A stretch of 64,000 nucleotides of DNA from Nissolia schottii (GCA_003254905.1 QANU01047353.1:576510-640509), one strand, 5' to 3'; shown: positions 11,775-24,810, numbered from the stretch's first letter. The notes: a model not told the origin generated them from the sequence alone. Translations and numbers: made by a program.

Positions 11775-14700
11775 TCAAAGGGTAATTCTGATTAAGAGTG
11801 GATAGCAGTGACCTTTCTCATAATTGGGCCAAGAGTCCCCATCTTTGTCATTCAAGAATCTCTCGTGACGCTTCCAAACTTCTGCATCATAAGTCTCTGC
11901 AACACTGAAATGCAAGCCATTTTCTTCGACCACCCCCAAGAACAAGTCCAGTGAGTTGCCCCTTTTAGGACTTAGAAATATAGCCTCTGAAGATCCTGAT
12001 TTTGATAACAATTGTTTGACAATTCGAACAAGGCCTCTGTGGAAATCCTTGAAGAAAGTGCTGTCAAAATGACCAATTAAAGTCTTAACTATAAGATAAT
12101 AATGGCATAAAGACCAAAACAAAAGGTATGTCAAGTTGCATGTATCTGAATCTGCTCCTGCATCACAAACAAGATAAAATTGCCTTTGTTTTCCACTGGA
12201 AAATAAATTATTAAATATAGATATCTGAACATATCCCACTTTAAAAATTGAAACTGATAGAAAGTTAACAAATGAAAACAAAGAAAAGTAAACCCCATTT
12301 CCCAACCATTACCCGAATGAAAAAACTTATTCATTTTAGATAAACGAGATTTGTGCCTCATGACTACCACCTCACGCCAAATTCTTGTGTAACTCTTATC
12401 CTTATCAAAAATTATAAAAATAAAAATAAACGCTATTGGCATGAAATAAGCATTTCTCATTAAGTAAGCAGTGACAGGCTTACAGCTAAATCATTAGAAC
12501 TGCAAATAAGATTTTCACTTTGAGATAGAAAAAGAGGCACAGAAACCAGGAATACAACAGCTGAAAATTCAAAAAAAATCTTACCAATCACTTGCAACAA
12601 TGATATCGAAAGTGTCTGCAATATTACAATTATCTTCCTGATCCCAGTGGAGCAGCATAGACTTTACAATTGTATCCCCAAATGCTCTAGAGTTGGCTTC
12701 AATGTTACGCTGCGTATCTGATTGTCATGGACGAGCATTCCCATTCAGGAAGAAAATATCTAATGACAACAGTATATTCTCAAAAGGGCCATCCTCCAAG
12801 CTCCTTTTTACTGCCTAAAAAGTGGAGCTTTAGTTATTATGTTGATTTAGGATGAGCATGTACAATGGAAAGAGAAATTTCCCACTTACTGCAGCAAAGA
12901 CTTAGGGTCTGTTTGGCTTCTGTTTTCATTTCCTATTTTCATTTCATGTGTTCAATTTGTTAACTATTTCTAGGATTTTGTGAAAGAAATAGTGAAAACA
13001 TGAAACATATTGAAAATAGGAAATGAAAAACAGAAAATAAAATCAGAAACCAAACAGACCCTTAAGCTTGTATGCTCATCACATAATTAACACAACGGCC
13101 TCCAAAGCTGAGTGACAGCATTTAATTACATTTTACAAACGGAAACTACTATTCTCATTTGGACATAACAAATGAATTTATGCATTACAAATTAAAGTAG
13201 GAATAGAAAAAATGTTTTTCGAAATACATAAAGGAATATTACTTATGTAAAGTAAGGGTAAAAGTGAATAGTTAAGCAATGTGAATTAAGTACAAAGTTA
13301 GACACATAATTAAGATGAAAACTAAAGGGTTGAGATAGACTGTCAACATGCTTCCCCCTCTCCATGCATCTATCAATAGGGAGGGGAAGAAAAAAAAAAA
13401 TATAATCCTCAATAGAACAAAACCTACTGGTCATGGTCAACTTTATCTTGATGTATGATGAGGCCAGGATGAGTGACAGATCAAATCAGCATCCAATTTG
13501 AAGTCACTTAAAACTGAAAAAAGTTTCAGAAGATATTCTATTTTGTGGATTAAAGGCAAAGTAATTATAACTATAAATACCAGAACTATACATAATACTG
13601 TGCATCATTTGGGATTTAAGGTCATTAAGTTCATTAGTGTATCAATTCTGGATTTAGTCGTTACAGTTAACACTATAAATACCAGAATTATACATAGTAT
13701 TTAGTGTATCAATTCTGGATTTAAGATCATTACACTTGTAATTACTCACTAGAACTGAAAATCTAGAATATCGTTTAGCATGCGCTGGAACGTTCCTCTA
13801 TCCTAACCAAAAGGAAAATACAAGTCAGTCAGGAACAAGAAAACTTTCACCTAGTTTTTTCTACAACTCCTGCCCTGTTTGTGCATTTAGTTACAGACTA
13901 GCTTTGCTTTCTAATATCTACTTTAAGTATTAAGTGATTTTCCCCCTTTTAAATAGAAAACATAAAAACTCAGAATTGGGAGGCAGACTAACTGTCTACA
14001 CACTTACAATTACTTCCCTAGTCAAAAGTAAGTCATGTGCATCCACATAGCACAATAAAATATTACAAATTTGATGCCAAACTAATCTGATGGGCCAACT
14101 TCCACTCCTGAACAAAATGATCAAAGCTCTCACTTAATTCTGGTATTACTAATCATCCAAGCTGTGATGTTACGAAAAACATCAAATTGGAGTGTATAAA
14201 CCACTTTTGTAAATGAGTTCAAACGAGGTTCAGACTTTAGAGAAATAGATATCAACTTAACTATGGCATCATAGCTATTATCAAATTTGATTTTACGTAT
14301 GTAAGACAGCTACTCTCCTTTACGAACAAATGTTTCAAACATTATCACCAGATGTAAGCCTAGTGGTTTCATGATATTCATCTAAAGATAAAAGGAAAGA
14401 GCAGAAATTTGTTCTATATCCACAACATCCTGTAGTAACCTTCTTTCAATCCACTAATGGAAAAAGCATTAAATTCTTTTAAATACAGTCTTTTTAAAAT
14501 CATACGAAGTTAAGAACAAATGTCATACATATAACAAACCAAAAGGATACAATTAACTACTAGTGGATTTCCGTCTGAGATTACAACCTCTGATGCCTCA
14601 GTAACAGCTGCAATAACAAACCCAGCCAAGCCATAGCCAGAACCAAGCTCAATAACTTTTCTAGACCTAAAAAATTTCAATGCATACATAGGAATTATAC

Positions 14701-15945
14701 CAGGACAAAGTCAAAAATAATAATAGTGAAAAGGATGCTGGCAAATAGAAGAACAAAGAGTTAAATAAACTATGGTTATCCAAAATCAAACCTGAATGAA
14801 ATCTTCAGTAAAGAAACAAAATATAGTTATTCATACCTGAATATATCTGCATTTGACAAGCAAAAGTGAGCAAGAACATCTTCTGATGGCCAATTACCTG
14901 CAGAAGACATCATGATTTTTTAAGCACAAACTACAGCAATAAAAAAGACCAACATCAAGGTTTATATATGGATTCGAAAGAATGATAATTGTAAGAGACT
15001 GAAATGATCAACTATAGTGTTTCCTCTAAAATGTTAAAGCAGCTAACATCAGATTCAATTTTTTATAATTATGCTTTAAAATAAAAGTGCTTGATCATTG
15101 ATGTTACTAACACAGAAACCTCCTAAAAAATTCAGGTGTTATGCTCCAATCAAAATCCACCACATTGTAGCATGATCACATAAAATGTAATTGGTTCATG
15201 TCCTAAAAGAAACACTTCCTCACAATATAGAAATATAAGACTTCACCAACGAGCGTGTAGCTCAGGTGTCAGTTTATTCTGAACAGTGCCATTAAATCTT
15301 ATGCTTCTCTAAGCTGACAATAGAAGAATATAAATCTTTCTTCATATTTTCGGTCCAAATTGGCAAGAAGATTTAATGCAAATAGAATGAAAAGGGCTTA
15401 CTTTCTTACTTTAAGGACAAACTCATTTTAGAGGAGCCAGAACCTAAATTCTATCAGGGAGATGGCTCTTGTATTATCAGTCCATGAAAGCTTTGAACAG
15501 AAAAAATCTAATTCTGTGTTTGGATTAGTTTATCTTGTGATCAACAGACCCTAGAATCAAAATTGAAAGAGCTTTGTCAAGAAAACAATATTTGCTTAAA
15601 AATCAAGTAAATCCAAACATGCACTAAGCACTTGTGAGGACGATAAAAGGAACCTACAGACAAGCCCAGTGTTGTCGATGTTGTATCTGTTGCATATCTC
15701 GAAATCACTGAGGTTAGCATGGTTGTCAACTCTTTGTCTGCACAATCAAAATATGCTGCATTGTCATTCCAAAGCAAATAAATGTTCAACCCAGTGTGAA
15801 GTAAACGACGCCCCAAAAGAAATACTCCTTAGTGGAAAGTAGAGGCTCTTTTTCTCCTGCTCTATGTTACTTTTAGTTTTACAAGCCAATTATTGCCACT
15901 ATGATCCCCTCCCCCTTCTCTGTTACAATTGAGAAGGAAATTTAT

Positions 15946-15983
<38 letters not shown>

Positions 15984-16461
15984 CTGCCAAACACTCAATA
16001 AATCTAGAGCTAATACTTATTTATCCATCAACCAAAATTTATATAAAAGACCACAAAAATAAAAAAAAAATTAAAAAAAAAACCACTAGCCAAACAACAA
16101 TCAGCTATATGAATGGATAACTAATAATTGATTAATACATTCTGAACATAATTGATAAATAAACTTTCCAGTCACCAACTAGACAAAAGCACCAAAAATA
16201 GGGAATAATTTCAACCAATAATAATAAATAAATAAACTCACGTCAAAAAGAGTTGTGGAGAGCTAGGGATGGGAAGAGTGTAACAAACGCGCGCATCCCT
16301 GGCGGTGGAACCGTTTCGTTCATTCGAGTCACATTCTTCATCTTCACCATCATCGTCCACTACGTGACACGGTATCAAGTTGAATCCATGCGTTGCCCTT
16401 CTCGAAATTCGCTTAATACTAGTATGCGATTTCTCATCTGCAAAAAAAAATTAAAAAACAA

Positions 16462-16523
<62 letters not shown>

Positions 16524-16685
16524 CCACCACCACCACAACGACGACGAAGCAAAATAAATAAAAGCATTTTGGCAATGGAAGTATGGGGAATCACGTGGGT
16601 TTGGAGGAGAAGGGCGCGAGAGAATAGCGTGGCGGAGGATCTTCCATCTCAGAGAGGAAGGTTTCTCGTTCGTTCGGCTTTCCAT
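11775..16685 (-). CDS. CaMKMT: calmodulin-lysine N-methyltransferase (CaM KMT), seven exons
   Basis: In transcript order the exons are 16685-16595, 16437-16242, 15737-15658, 14897-14837, 14666-14551, 12717-12585 and 12060-11775. All junctions are GT/AG, the phases agree, and 963 nt give 320 aa. The enzyme trimethylates a conserved calmodulin lysine using S-adenosylmethionine. Landmarks: an N-terminal LRWKILRHAIL segment, an acidic loop (DDDGEDEE) in exon 2, then NIDNTGLVCNWPSEDVL, the SAM-binding motif I VIELGSGYGLAGF (exon 5), the acidic strand end VVISDGNP, the motif DIIVASDCTFFKDFH across exons 6-7, and the C-terminal SPKRGNSLDLF ... HCYPLLIRI that matches the animal enzyme's end. The start is the first ATG in phase with the conserved N-terminus. 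Intron 1 holds a compound microsatellite next to the acceptor, and the intron between 12717 and 14551 holds a Tourist-like MITE. The gene looks intact. Confidence 0.93.
12905..13061. mobile_element. Tourist-like (PIF/Harbinger) MITE inside an intron
   Basis: The 157-bp element starts GGGTCTGTTTGG and ends in its exact reverse complement CCAAACAGACCC. It is flanked on both sides by TTA, the 3-bp target duplication typical of PIF/Harbinger. The interior is also largely self-complementary ('ttttcatttcctattttcat' against 'tgaaaataggaaatgaaaa'). It has no coding capacity. It sits in the intron between the fifth and sixth exons of the calmodulin-lysine methyltransferase gene and does not touch the splice sites. 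Confidence 0.85.
15951..15982. repeat. (CA)16 microsatellite
   Basis: Uninterrupted CA dinucleotide run in the second intron of the calmodulin-lysine methyltransferase gene. Confidence 0.95.
16462..16547. repeat. compound trinucleotide microsatellite (AAT)n(AAC)n(ACC)n
   Basis: On the plus strand an AAT run goes into an AAC run and then short ACC and ACG units. On the coding (minus) strand it reads as GTT then ATT repeats and forms most of intron 1, ending about 25 bases before that intron's acceptor, so it lies at or just upstream of the polypyrimidine tract. Confidence 0.93.
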
Positions 16686-17788
16686 GGAAAAGCTAGGCTG
16701 CTACTGTGAAGTGTGGGAGGGAAACTGAAGAAGAAGAGTGTCGTTTTTGGTTTTCTCTGAAGAAAGATGTGTCAGGTTAAGCTAGCAAAACTCGCGCCGT
16801 TTTGAGGCGGCTCTGCGTTTACCGTCAAAACGACGAAGAAGAGAGACAAATTCAGTGGGGGAAAGTTAACACGACAAAACGTTTAATGTCGTTTAGGTGA
16901 CTATGTCGTAATAAGCATGAATGAATTCTCTCCATTAAATTTTTTTACTTATCTCACCCTTAGACAGCATGAATGAATCCTCTCAATTAGATTTTTCACT
17001 TAAGTAATCTCTTGTTTTTAGAGAACATGTAGTTAATGAAATCATTTTTATTCCCTAAAATACAAAATGAATCTCAGAACCAATCTAGGACCACATGTTA
17101 AAATTAGCATCTTGTCAAAATTTAAGAATCCATTTTTGATAATGAACATAACTATATATATTCTTTTCTTCAATAGGATGAACACTAACAAATGCTAAAA
17201 TCGAAGTTTTGTCAAAATTTAAGGTTAGAACTCCTTTTCAAATTTATCAAATGAAGTAACATAATACGAAACTCAAGAATCAAACGATGCATAAGACAAC
17301 CTTCAAGTTGAACCAGCTCTAATGGCATAATTTAAGTTGAAAGTAATGGACAATGGAACAATTAAACCATTGTAATGAAACCCAAAGCGAGCCAAATAAC
17401 CAACAGTGAATTGCTAGACATCTTCGAAAATAGAATGCAATTTTACATCAACGTTCTTAATCAATAATACGACACTTTTCATTTCATTCACATGAATAAC
17501 TATTACAAAATTCAAACAATGCCGTTACACAAATTGAAGAATCAGGAATAATACAGATTGCAGACAGTGACATATATGTATAACTTTAGCTGCAATTATA
17601 ACAATACAATTAGCTAAAGATGGTTGGCACAATTGCTATTAAAACGATATTATTTCTCACATGTTTGCGAGTTTGATGATGTGTCAATACCTCTCTACAA
17701 TTATGAGCCTAGAGGCACGACAATACTCCCGCCAAACCCTTCCAAATATTTGTTTATTAAAGAACTAGAACTATACAATTATGACAAC
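16686..17788. other. spacer between the CaM KMT gene and OPT copy 1
   Basis: The first 200 bases or so are less AT-rich and hold the promoter and 5' leader of the minus-strand methyltransferase gene. The rest is AT-rich and includes the 3' flank of the oligopeptide transporter, also on the minus strand. No separate gene is visible. Confidence 0.5.
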
Positions 17789-20700
17789 TCAGTAAAGAGG
17801 ACACCCTTGAGCTTTGACCCCTGGAGCAGTTGGACATGTAGCTAAAGGGCAACCATCCACTTCATTGGCCCACCAATCAAGGTTGATATGCTCCATCCCC
17901 AAACACAAGTAAAGCAAAACACCCATGAAGGCCAATCCAGCATCAAGCCCCCCGGACAGCGCATAGTTGTGCCGGCTCCACCACCCGCGATGGTACCGGT
18001 AGGCGACAAACCCCGCCAGGAAACCAACAAGAACCCAGCTAGTGTAGTTCACCGGAGTACCTGGAGGAATTTCGGCGACAGCTGCCAGGATCACTGGCAT
18101 AGTGATGAGCCTAATCCATTGTTTATCTGGGAAGGCCATGTGTGCTAGCCAAACTAAGAGAGGAGCAATGGCTCCAGCCAAGAAGAACCAGTTGATGGCT
18201 GCGTAGTGTCCAAGTTCTCCGAAGATTCTGTGAGGCCCAATCAAGCCCCATATCACCGACGCGTCGTAGAAAACATGATCGGTGGGGCAAGTCCATGGAC
18301 TACCTGCCGGGAGCAGCTCTCTGTCGCATATGTTCGGAACTGTGCTCATGAGCCACCATGCCGTTCCTAAATGCACCAATGCGGATGTAGTTGTGCCAAG
18401 TATCTAGAATAGTATGATGCAATATACTAGACAATTGAGAAGTGGAAAGGAAATAGAAAAAGGGGAAATGCTACACACTAGACCATATAGAATATGGTTC
18501 CATTAACTTTACATAGGTGTTTAGACATCCAAATCGACATGCAATAATTGCTGTTCAAATAAGTGTTCATTTTAATTATGTAAGTCTAGAATTGATATTT
18601 CACCTTTATTAACTATGTATATCCATCCTCAGCTAATAAACTTTTCAATACTTAAATAACTGAAATCTACAATTATTTGAATTGTGACCGTAGCATGTTA
18701 ATTTAGGTTTTTGTACATTACATGCAAAGAACATTTTTCTATAGAATAAAAGTTAGTGGGAACCTGTGCTGCGAACATTGCTCTAGGAGGAATCTTCATG
18801 TAATGGCCAAGCTTGAAGTCTTGCAGAAAGGAAATCCCCTGTTTCATGCTTCCGTTCCCATATGTTTTAAACAATATGTTTGCAATAGGATATCCTGGGT
18901 AGATGTAACCAATTATGTATTCTGCGATAACATTCAATGCCGGTGCCTTCTCACGAGAGACACAGAACAAAATTTTGTTAATGTTATCCATTTGATAATT
19001 ACAAGGAACAATATCAAACTATTTGAAGTCAGGTTAAAATCCTCTCATGTTCTTTCATGTTATGTTATGAGATTAAGACACAAGTTATGTCATGGTTGCA
19101 AAATTGTCACCTACTTGTTGCATAAATACCATATGCAAATTGTCATTAAATGCCATGCCTTTTCTTTAGAGCAGAGAGTTGTATGTACCTGATTTGTTGT
19201 GGCTCTGATGATTCCAATTGGAAGAGTGAACAATGAGGCAATACAACAGGCTAACACCACTCCCCACCATGGCAGCTGGAGTTGATCGTTATAATACTGG
19301 CATATGAACATAATCGCTGTGATGTTGAACAAAAGAATGCAAATAAACCACCAATTAGGAACCTGTTTATAAGATTTTCTCATCAGCTTTGTGTGTATAT
19401 CCATCTTCTCCTCCTGGAAGGCAGACTTACTTAGCTGTAATATGTCTCTGCAAAATTGGAACACTAGTTGCAAACCACATTGACACGGCTGAATTTGGAT
19501 TAGGATCCTCTCATGTTAGTTTTAAAACATACATTGTCATTTTAAGAGAGAAGTCGACACAAATGCTTTAGATAGGTAGACCCCTTAAAATTTTGTAGGT
19601 TTCAGTTTAAGTGTTTATCTCCATCTCTCAGTTAACATGAAATGGTCACGTTCAAAACCCTAAATCCTAAGTCTAAATTTAAGTGTTTGTGTACATCTCT
19701 TTGTTAAATGTCAACATGACATAGTCATGTTCAAACCCCAGGATCTAGATCCAATGTAATTTTACACAAGTTCCAAAGCGAAAAGAAAAGGTGTGAAACT
19801 TATACCTCCCATGGAAGAGCATCACATGAACAAGGGTTGCAGCAAGGCAAGCAAAAGCGAAGCCATACGCCATAGTAAAGCTTATGCTGAGATAAAGAGG
19901 GCCCTCGCGCTCGTATGCCTGGAGGTCAAGGCGAAAGTTAGAGTCAATAATATCCGAGATGTTGTATTTCTGACCATTGGACATGAACAGATCATCTGAA
20001 AATATGGGGAATCTTCTTGCATTGTAAATGTTCAGCCAATATGCAGTGGGAATAAGGACATAAATGAAGATGGCAAAACCAACAGCAACATTAACTGTGG
20101 CGAACCAAGGACTGGCCAGAGGGCTACCAAGATAAGCACAGATACTGGACCAGTCAAAACCAACAACACCAACTCCAAGACCATGCAAACCTGAACCTAA
20201 TTGTTGTGCTACAATGGAAGTGGGAAATATCCAACACATCCAAGAAAGTGATGTTAGCATTGGGAACAAGTAGCCTGGGAAAGCATAGTAAGCAAAGCTG
20301 CAAACAAATGCCATGAGGAAGAACTGGTTCCTAGTTAACCCGCCCTTTGGCCTCTCCTCTTTCTCGTGCAGTGCCCTGAAAACCATCATTACAATTGGAA
20401 AAGAAATAAATGCATAACATCAACTGAGCAACAGATGAATGATGATGTGAAAGTGGGTTCTCTCTAACAAATCCAAGCTTCTTAGTTAACTACATCCACT
20501 GTTATTAAAAAGTGGCTATAGCAAAAATGGAGCACACCACTGTATTATTAATAGTGATTACAGTGGTGCTGTAGTAATTTTTGGCCATCCACTTCCGCTA
20601 TTGATAACATTGACTACGTCTTAAGTTTTATTTATTCCTTATACTTTCAAGAGTTAATTTGAAGGCAGCACAGCGGTGTAAATACTTCTAATTAGTTGAT

Positions 20701-22433
20701 GTAAAACTCAAGGGGTTCACTTCCATATTCCATAAACTTTAAGAGTATCAAAATCATAACATTTAAGATTTTGTCAAGTGTCTTACTAATTTATATTGTT
20801 TATTATTTTAAATTTGTGACTGAATCACAATCGTTCATATAAAAAGATATTGATCCTTCAAAAAGATTTGGATATCAAAGAAAGAACTAAAACGCAAGTA
20901 CTTTTGTTAATGTGACAATACATTATTAAATGAAAATATACAATAATATTAGCATGTATACTTTACTCTGCATTTTATCGATCTAAGTGCGTAGAGCCCT
21001 TTCTCACTAAATACAGATGCAAAATGTCTCAAATATAGAACTGAATATAACTTGACAGTGACCATGAAAATTATTGTTTAGTTAGTTCAGATGGTTTTAG
21101 AACATTGTATTTCCTTTATATGGGGTTTGGTACATTGTTTTTAAGATTATTAGATAATCTAGATTATCTTTTAAAATAAATTACTACTTGTTAAATTACA
21201 GATAATATTACATTGTTGTATTTAGTATGTACGGGTCAGATAACTAAAAATTTATATTACTTTATTTGATATATAAAAAAGATTACAAGATAATATACAT
21301 TACTTATTATTATTATTACTACTATTATTACATTTATTATTATTTTTATAATAATAATAATTATTATTATATTTATATTTATTTTATTATTATTATTTTA
21401 TTATTACTGGTTTATTTTTATTATAATAATAATTATTATTATTATTATTATTTTATTTTCTTATTATTTTTATAATAATAATTATTATTATTATTATTAT
21501 TACATCAATTTTACTTTTATATTGGATTCACCCAACACAAATCAAATTATTATATTATGTCATTACCAAAAAAAGAAAAAGAGTATTATATGATGCATAC
21601 CGACAAAGAAAATAAATTGAGATCCTGTATACACCAATCATTAACGACTCAGAAAAAAGTCAATAGATACTATTGGGTCCGCCGCCTCCGGAGCAGTTGA
21701 AAATTTGGTACCTGAAAAGCGAGACCTGGACAAGATTTTTGTGGCCACCACATGGAAGCGGGCTCCACCAGGTACCTCCGGAAAAGCCCGGCCCAGCAAA
21801 AGCCCAACAAGTGCGTCGTCACAACCACCATGAACGCCACCGCCGCCGACACCTCCTTCCGGTAGAAAACCTTCACGGCGCTGACGAAGTGTATCGCGTA
21901 GACGCTCGCCGCTCCGGAGTTCGCGAAGATCGTGACGAGCACGTGCTCCTTCACGCTGAACCTCCCTGGGTTCATTGTGAACTCGAACCTCGTCCCCTTC
22001 CAGAACCTCCGCTCCGTCAGCGTCGACGCCATCAGGTTCCCCGCCGGAACCACCGCGATCTGCGCCGAGATCGCCGTCAGCGACATCGGCTCCCGACGGT
22101 ACCAGAAGAACTGGTTCAGGAACGAGAGGAGCACGCACGCGAGGGTCCCGAGGATCCATGTCCTGAAGGTGAAGACCGGTAGGGAGGGATCGTCGGTGAC
22201 CGGAACCGTCAGCGTTACCTGCTCGATCGGAGAATCTTCGCCGTCCGCCGGCGAGGAAGACGGTGGTTCCGGTTCGGTTGGAACTGAAGAAAACAAAAAA
22301 TGAAAAATGAAACGCAAAAACGACAGCCTTTTAGTGCGATTATTATAAACCACATAGAAAATGATACAAAAGAAGGAGAAAGTGTAAAACGGTGCGTACG
22401 AAGTGGCGCGTTGATTTCATGGCCACTGGCCAT
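17789..22433 (-). CDS. OPT7: OPT-family oligopeptide transporter, OPT7-like (copy 1), with a one-base insertion in exon 2
   Basis: In transcript order the exons are 22433-22400, 22283-21712, 20375-19806, 19447-19189, 18946-18764 and 18403-17789. OPT proteins are proton-coupled plasma-membrane importers of small peptides or peptide-metal complexes with about 12-16 membrane spans. Both family hallmarks are present: [11 protein letters not shown] in exon 2 and KIPPRAMF in exon 5. Other blocks are [15 protein letters not shown] at the start of exon 3, EWW-like PNWWFICIL and PWWGVVLAC in exon 4, and [14 protein letters not shown] in exon 6. The C-terminus GCPLY is typical of the OPT7 group. The exons sum to 2,233 nt, one more than 744 codons. 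The extra base lies in the T5 run at 21736-21740 (A5 in the coding sense). Before it the frame reads SMWWPQ; the expected NLVQVSLFR is in the next frame. The paralogue at 44215-44824 is in frame here. So this is either a recent null allele or a homopolymer error. All other exons are intact. Confidence 0.9.
21298..21512. repeat. low-complexity (TTA/ATT)n tract in OPT intron 2
   Basis: About 215 bases made almost only of interrupted TTA/ATT/ATA units on the plus strand, in the intron between exons 2 and 3 of OPT copy 1. Open frames across it encode only Tyr/Asn/Ile runs and are not genes. Confidence 0.9.
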
Positions 22434-23153
22434 TTTTGAAGCAGAGTTTGAGGAAGCTGCAAAATTTGGATAAGCTACTTACTAAGTTAGGGACCTCAAA
22501 TTAGTTTGTTTTTTGATGCCACCAACTTTATCCTCACCGATGGATAGTCGTGCCTTGTCATTCTAATTTTTTTTTTTCTGGGATATTAATCATAAAAAGA
22601 AGAACGAAATATGAAAATGAAAAAAAAAAAAAAAAAGAAGAAGGAAGTGGGATCGAGAAATTAAAAGAATATAAGATATTGTAAACGAATCAAGGGGTGA
22701 TTGTTGGAGATATGGAAAATGTGGGTAGTTATTTAATGTGAGAAAATTTTAAATAAATAAATAAAAATGAAACTGTTATAAAAATTTGAAAATGAAAAAC
22801 TGCATGAAAGTTAAAAGCTTTCGAAAATTTTATATAAGGTAAGAGATGAATATCTTTTAGTAAACTATCAAAATCGTTTTAATGTTGGTTAATATTTACA
22901 ATATCAATCAAGTTTGTTTTCAAAATATTAAAATTATCAAATTTATTTTTAAAATTATTAAAGTAGATCAAGTTAATTTTTAAAATGAATAATTTAATTA
23001 ACGCTAAAAGATTAATTTAATTCATTTTTAACAACTTTGTATATAGATTTGATATTTTTTATATCTTGAAATCAAGTTTTATTAATGCTAGTAACATTAA
23101 CACTGGAACAATTTTAATGGTTTTACTACATCTTTATTTATTTATTTATTCTA

Positions 23154-23566
23154 GGGTTAATTAAGTTTTTAGTCCCTGTAATATTAAAAAGTTTGGTTTT
23201 AGTCCCTCATGACAAGTTTTAGTCCCTGTAAAATGTGAAAATTTGATTTTGGTCCCTGTGCACAGTTGGCGATGACGTGTCAGTTAACATCGCTGACGTG
23301 GCGTCACACATGGACCCGCCATGTGGCGAAACCCATTTTCCTTGGGTCCAAACCGAACCAGTCTGACCCGACTCAGTTCTAGGGTTCATGGTTATGCCAC
23401 GTGGCACGCCACATCAGTGCCGTTAACGGCAACGTCATCACATTTAACTCCATCACATCCACAGGGACCAAAACCAAACTTCAAATTTTTATAGGGACTA
23501 AAAATTGCACATAAGAACTAAAACCAAACTTTTAAATTTTATCGGGACTAATAACTTAATTAACCC
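23154..23566. mobile_element. Mutator-like MITE with perfect 9-bp target duplication
   Basis: The 413-bp element starts GGGTTAATTAAG and ends CTTAATTAACCC, with the perfect 9-bp duplication TTTATTCTA at 23145-23153 and 23567-23575. A 9-bp duplication is characteristic of Mutator-like elements. Terminal arms of about 100 bases are imperfect inverted repeats built from 'agtccctgtaatattaaa'-type words. The core carries GC-rich ACGT motifs, including a CACGTG at 23398-23403. It has no coding capacity. It lies about 720 bases upstream of the OPT copy 1 start codon and shares its end sequence with the larger element at 33812-35490. Confidence 0.85.
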
Positions 23567-24606
23567 TTTATTCTAAGTATCTTAAATAGTAGAAAAGAGG
23601 GGGAGGGGGGATGCAGAAGAGGCAAAATAAAATGACCTAATCCCACGATTGAGCATATGATGGAATTTTTGGGCTTTGGAATATTCGATGTGTTGGGGTC
23701 AACATTTGCAGCTGCGTTCACGTGTTGTTGGTATTGAAAATTATATATGGAAAATGCCACATTGCTTCTTCAGAGTCAACACGATTGTGTTGCCTTGCCT
23801 TCAACATGTAATAAGAAAATGTGCTCAGATTATTGTACTGCAGTCAATTAATTATTTCATTTGGTGATCTCTTACGTAAATATGAGATCTATCCTCATAT
23901 TATATGATATGAGTGTGAGTTTTATAATATATGTGAGAATGATAACTAAATAATACTATCCTTGTCAAAAAGTTAAAAGATAAATAGTATTTAAAAAATA
24001 CAACTTTGAGTCTCGTATAAGTGATGTTATCACAATTCAATTTAATAACTATCAAACAATTATACTCATGATAATGTAAGACTTATGACGAACTCCACAC
24101 CTTTATGAATGTAATGTTTAGATGATCATTTGTTTTCCTAGCAAGTATGCAAAGAGAATATGTTTTGGATGAATTTGGATCATCTCATATTAAAAATGGT
24201 GATGTTAAAAAAGAGAAAAATAAAAATATTTAAATTGAGTCTTACTAAATTTAAGAGAAATTCACTTATTTAAAATTGATACAACAATTTACAAAATTAA
24301 TACAACAACTCTACATAAAAATAAATAGAAGAATGAACAAATTCATACAAACATGTCATGTTCATCTCAACTACTGCTACTACTAACACAATTATGTCAC
24401 ATAAGAGGGACACCCTTTCGCTTCAACACCTTGAGCCGTAGGGCATGAAGCCAAAGGGCACCCATCTGAGTCACTACCCCACCATTTCAAGCTAATATGC
24501 TCCATCCCAAGACACAAGTAGAGCAAAACCCCCATGAATGCTAACCCAGCATCAAGTGCTCCAGAAAGCACGTAGTTGTGCCTGCTCCACCATCCACGGT
24601 GGTACC

Positions 24607-24658
24607 TATAGGCAACAAAACCTGATGCAAATCCAAACAAGGATCCAATTAGAGTAGT
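24607..24658. repeat. 52-bp direct duplication, distal copy (partner 25682-25733)
   Basis: This copy and 25682-25733 align with three substitutions and two one-base indels. Each contains the coding-sense word GCATCAGGTTTT, i.e. AG|GT. They flank about 1.02 kb of DNA that has no counterpart in OPT copy 1. The copy here supplies the acceptor and the downstream exon; the partner supplies the upstream exon and the donor. Confidence 0.88.
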
Positions 24659-24810
24659 AATTAATAAGTTAGGCTACAATACCAAAATATTGACAAAAAA
24701 ATAAAGATGATGATTGAATTAAATAAAATAGTATATTTATCTATGACTCACTTATCTATCCAAATATTATTTATACTACATTTTTGGCTTATAAGCTTTG
24801 GGAAAAATTT

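Noticed and set aside
15517-15622. Possible small MITE with TTTGGATT / AATCCAAA ends in a CaM KMT intron
   Set aside because: Inverted match is only about ten bases and no target duplication is visible.
16253-16685. Poly-Thr / poly-Val / poly-Leu open frames around the trinucleotide repeat
   Set aside because: They are readings of the microsatellite; the real coding parts are the exons at 16595-16685 and 16242-16437.
21670-22182. Arg-rich and Asp-rich open frames opposite OPT exon 2, repeated at 44179-44661
   Set aside because: Shadow frames of a GC-rich exon, present in both paralogues for that reason.
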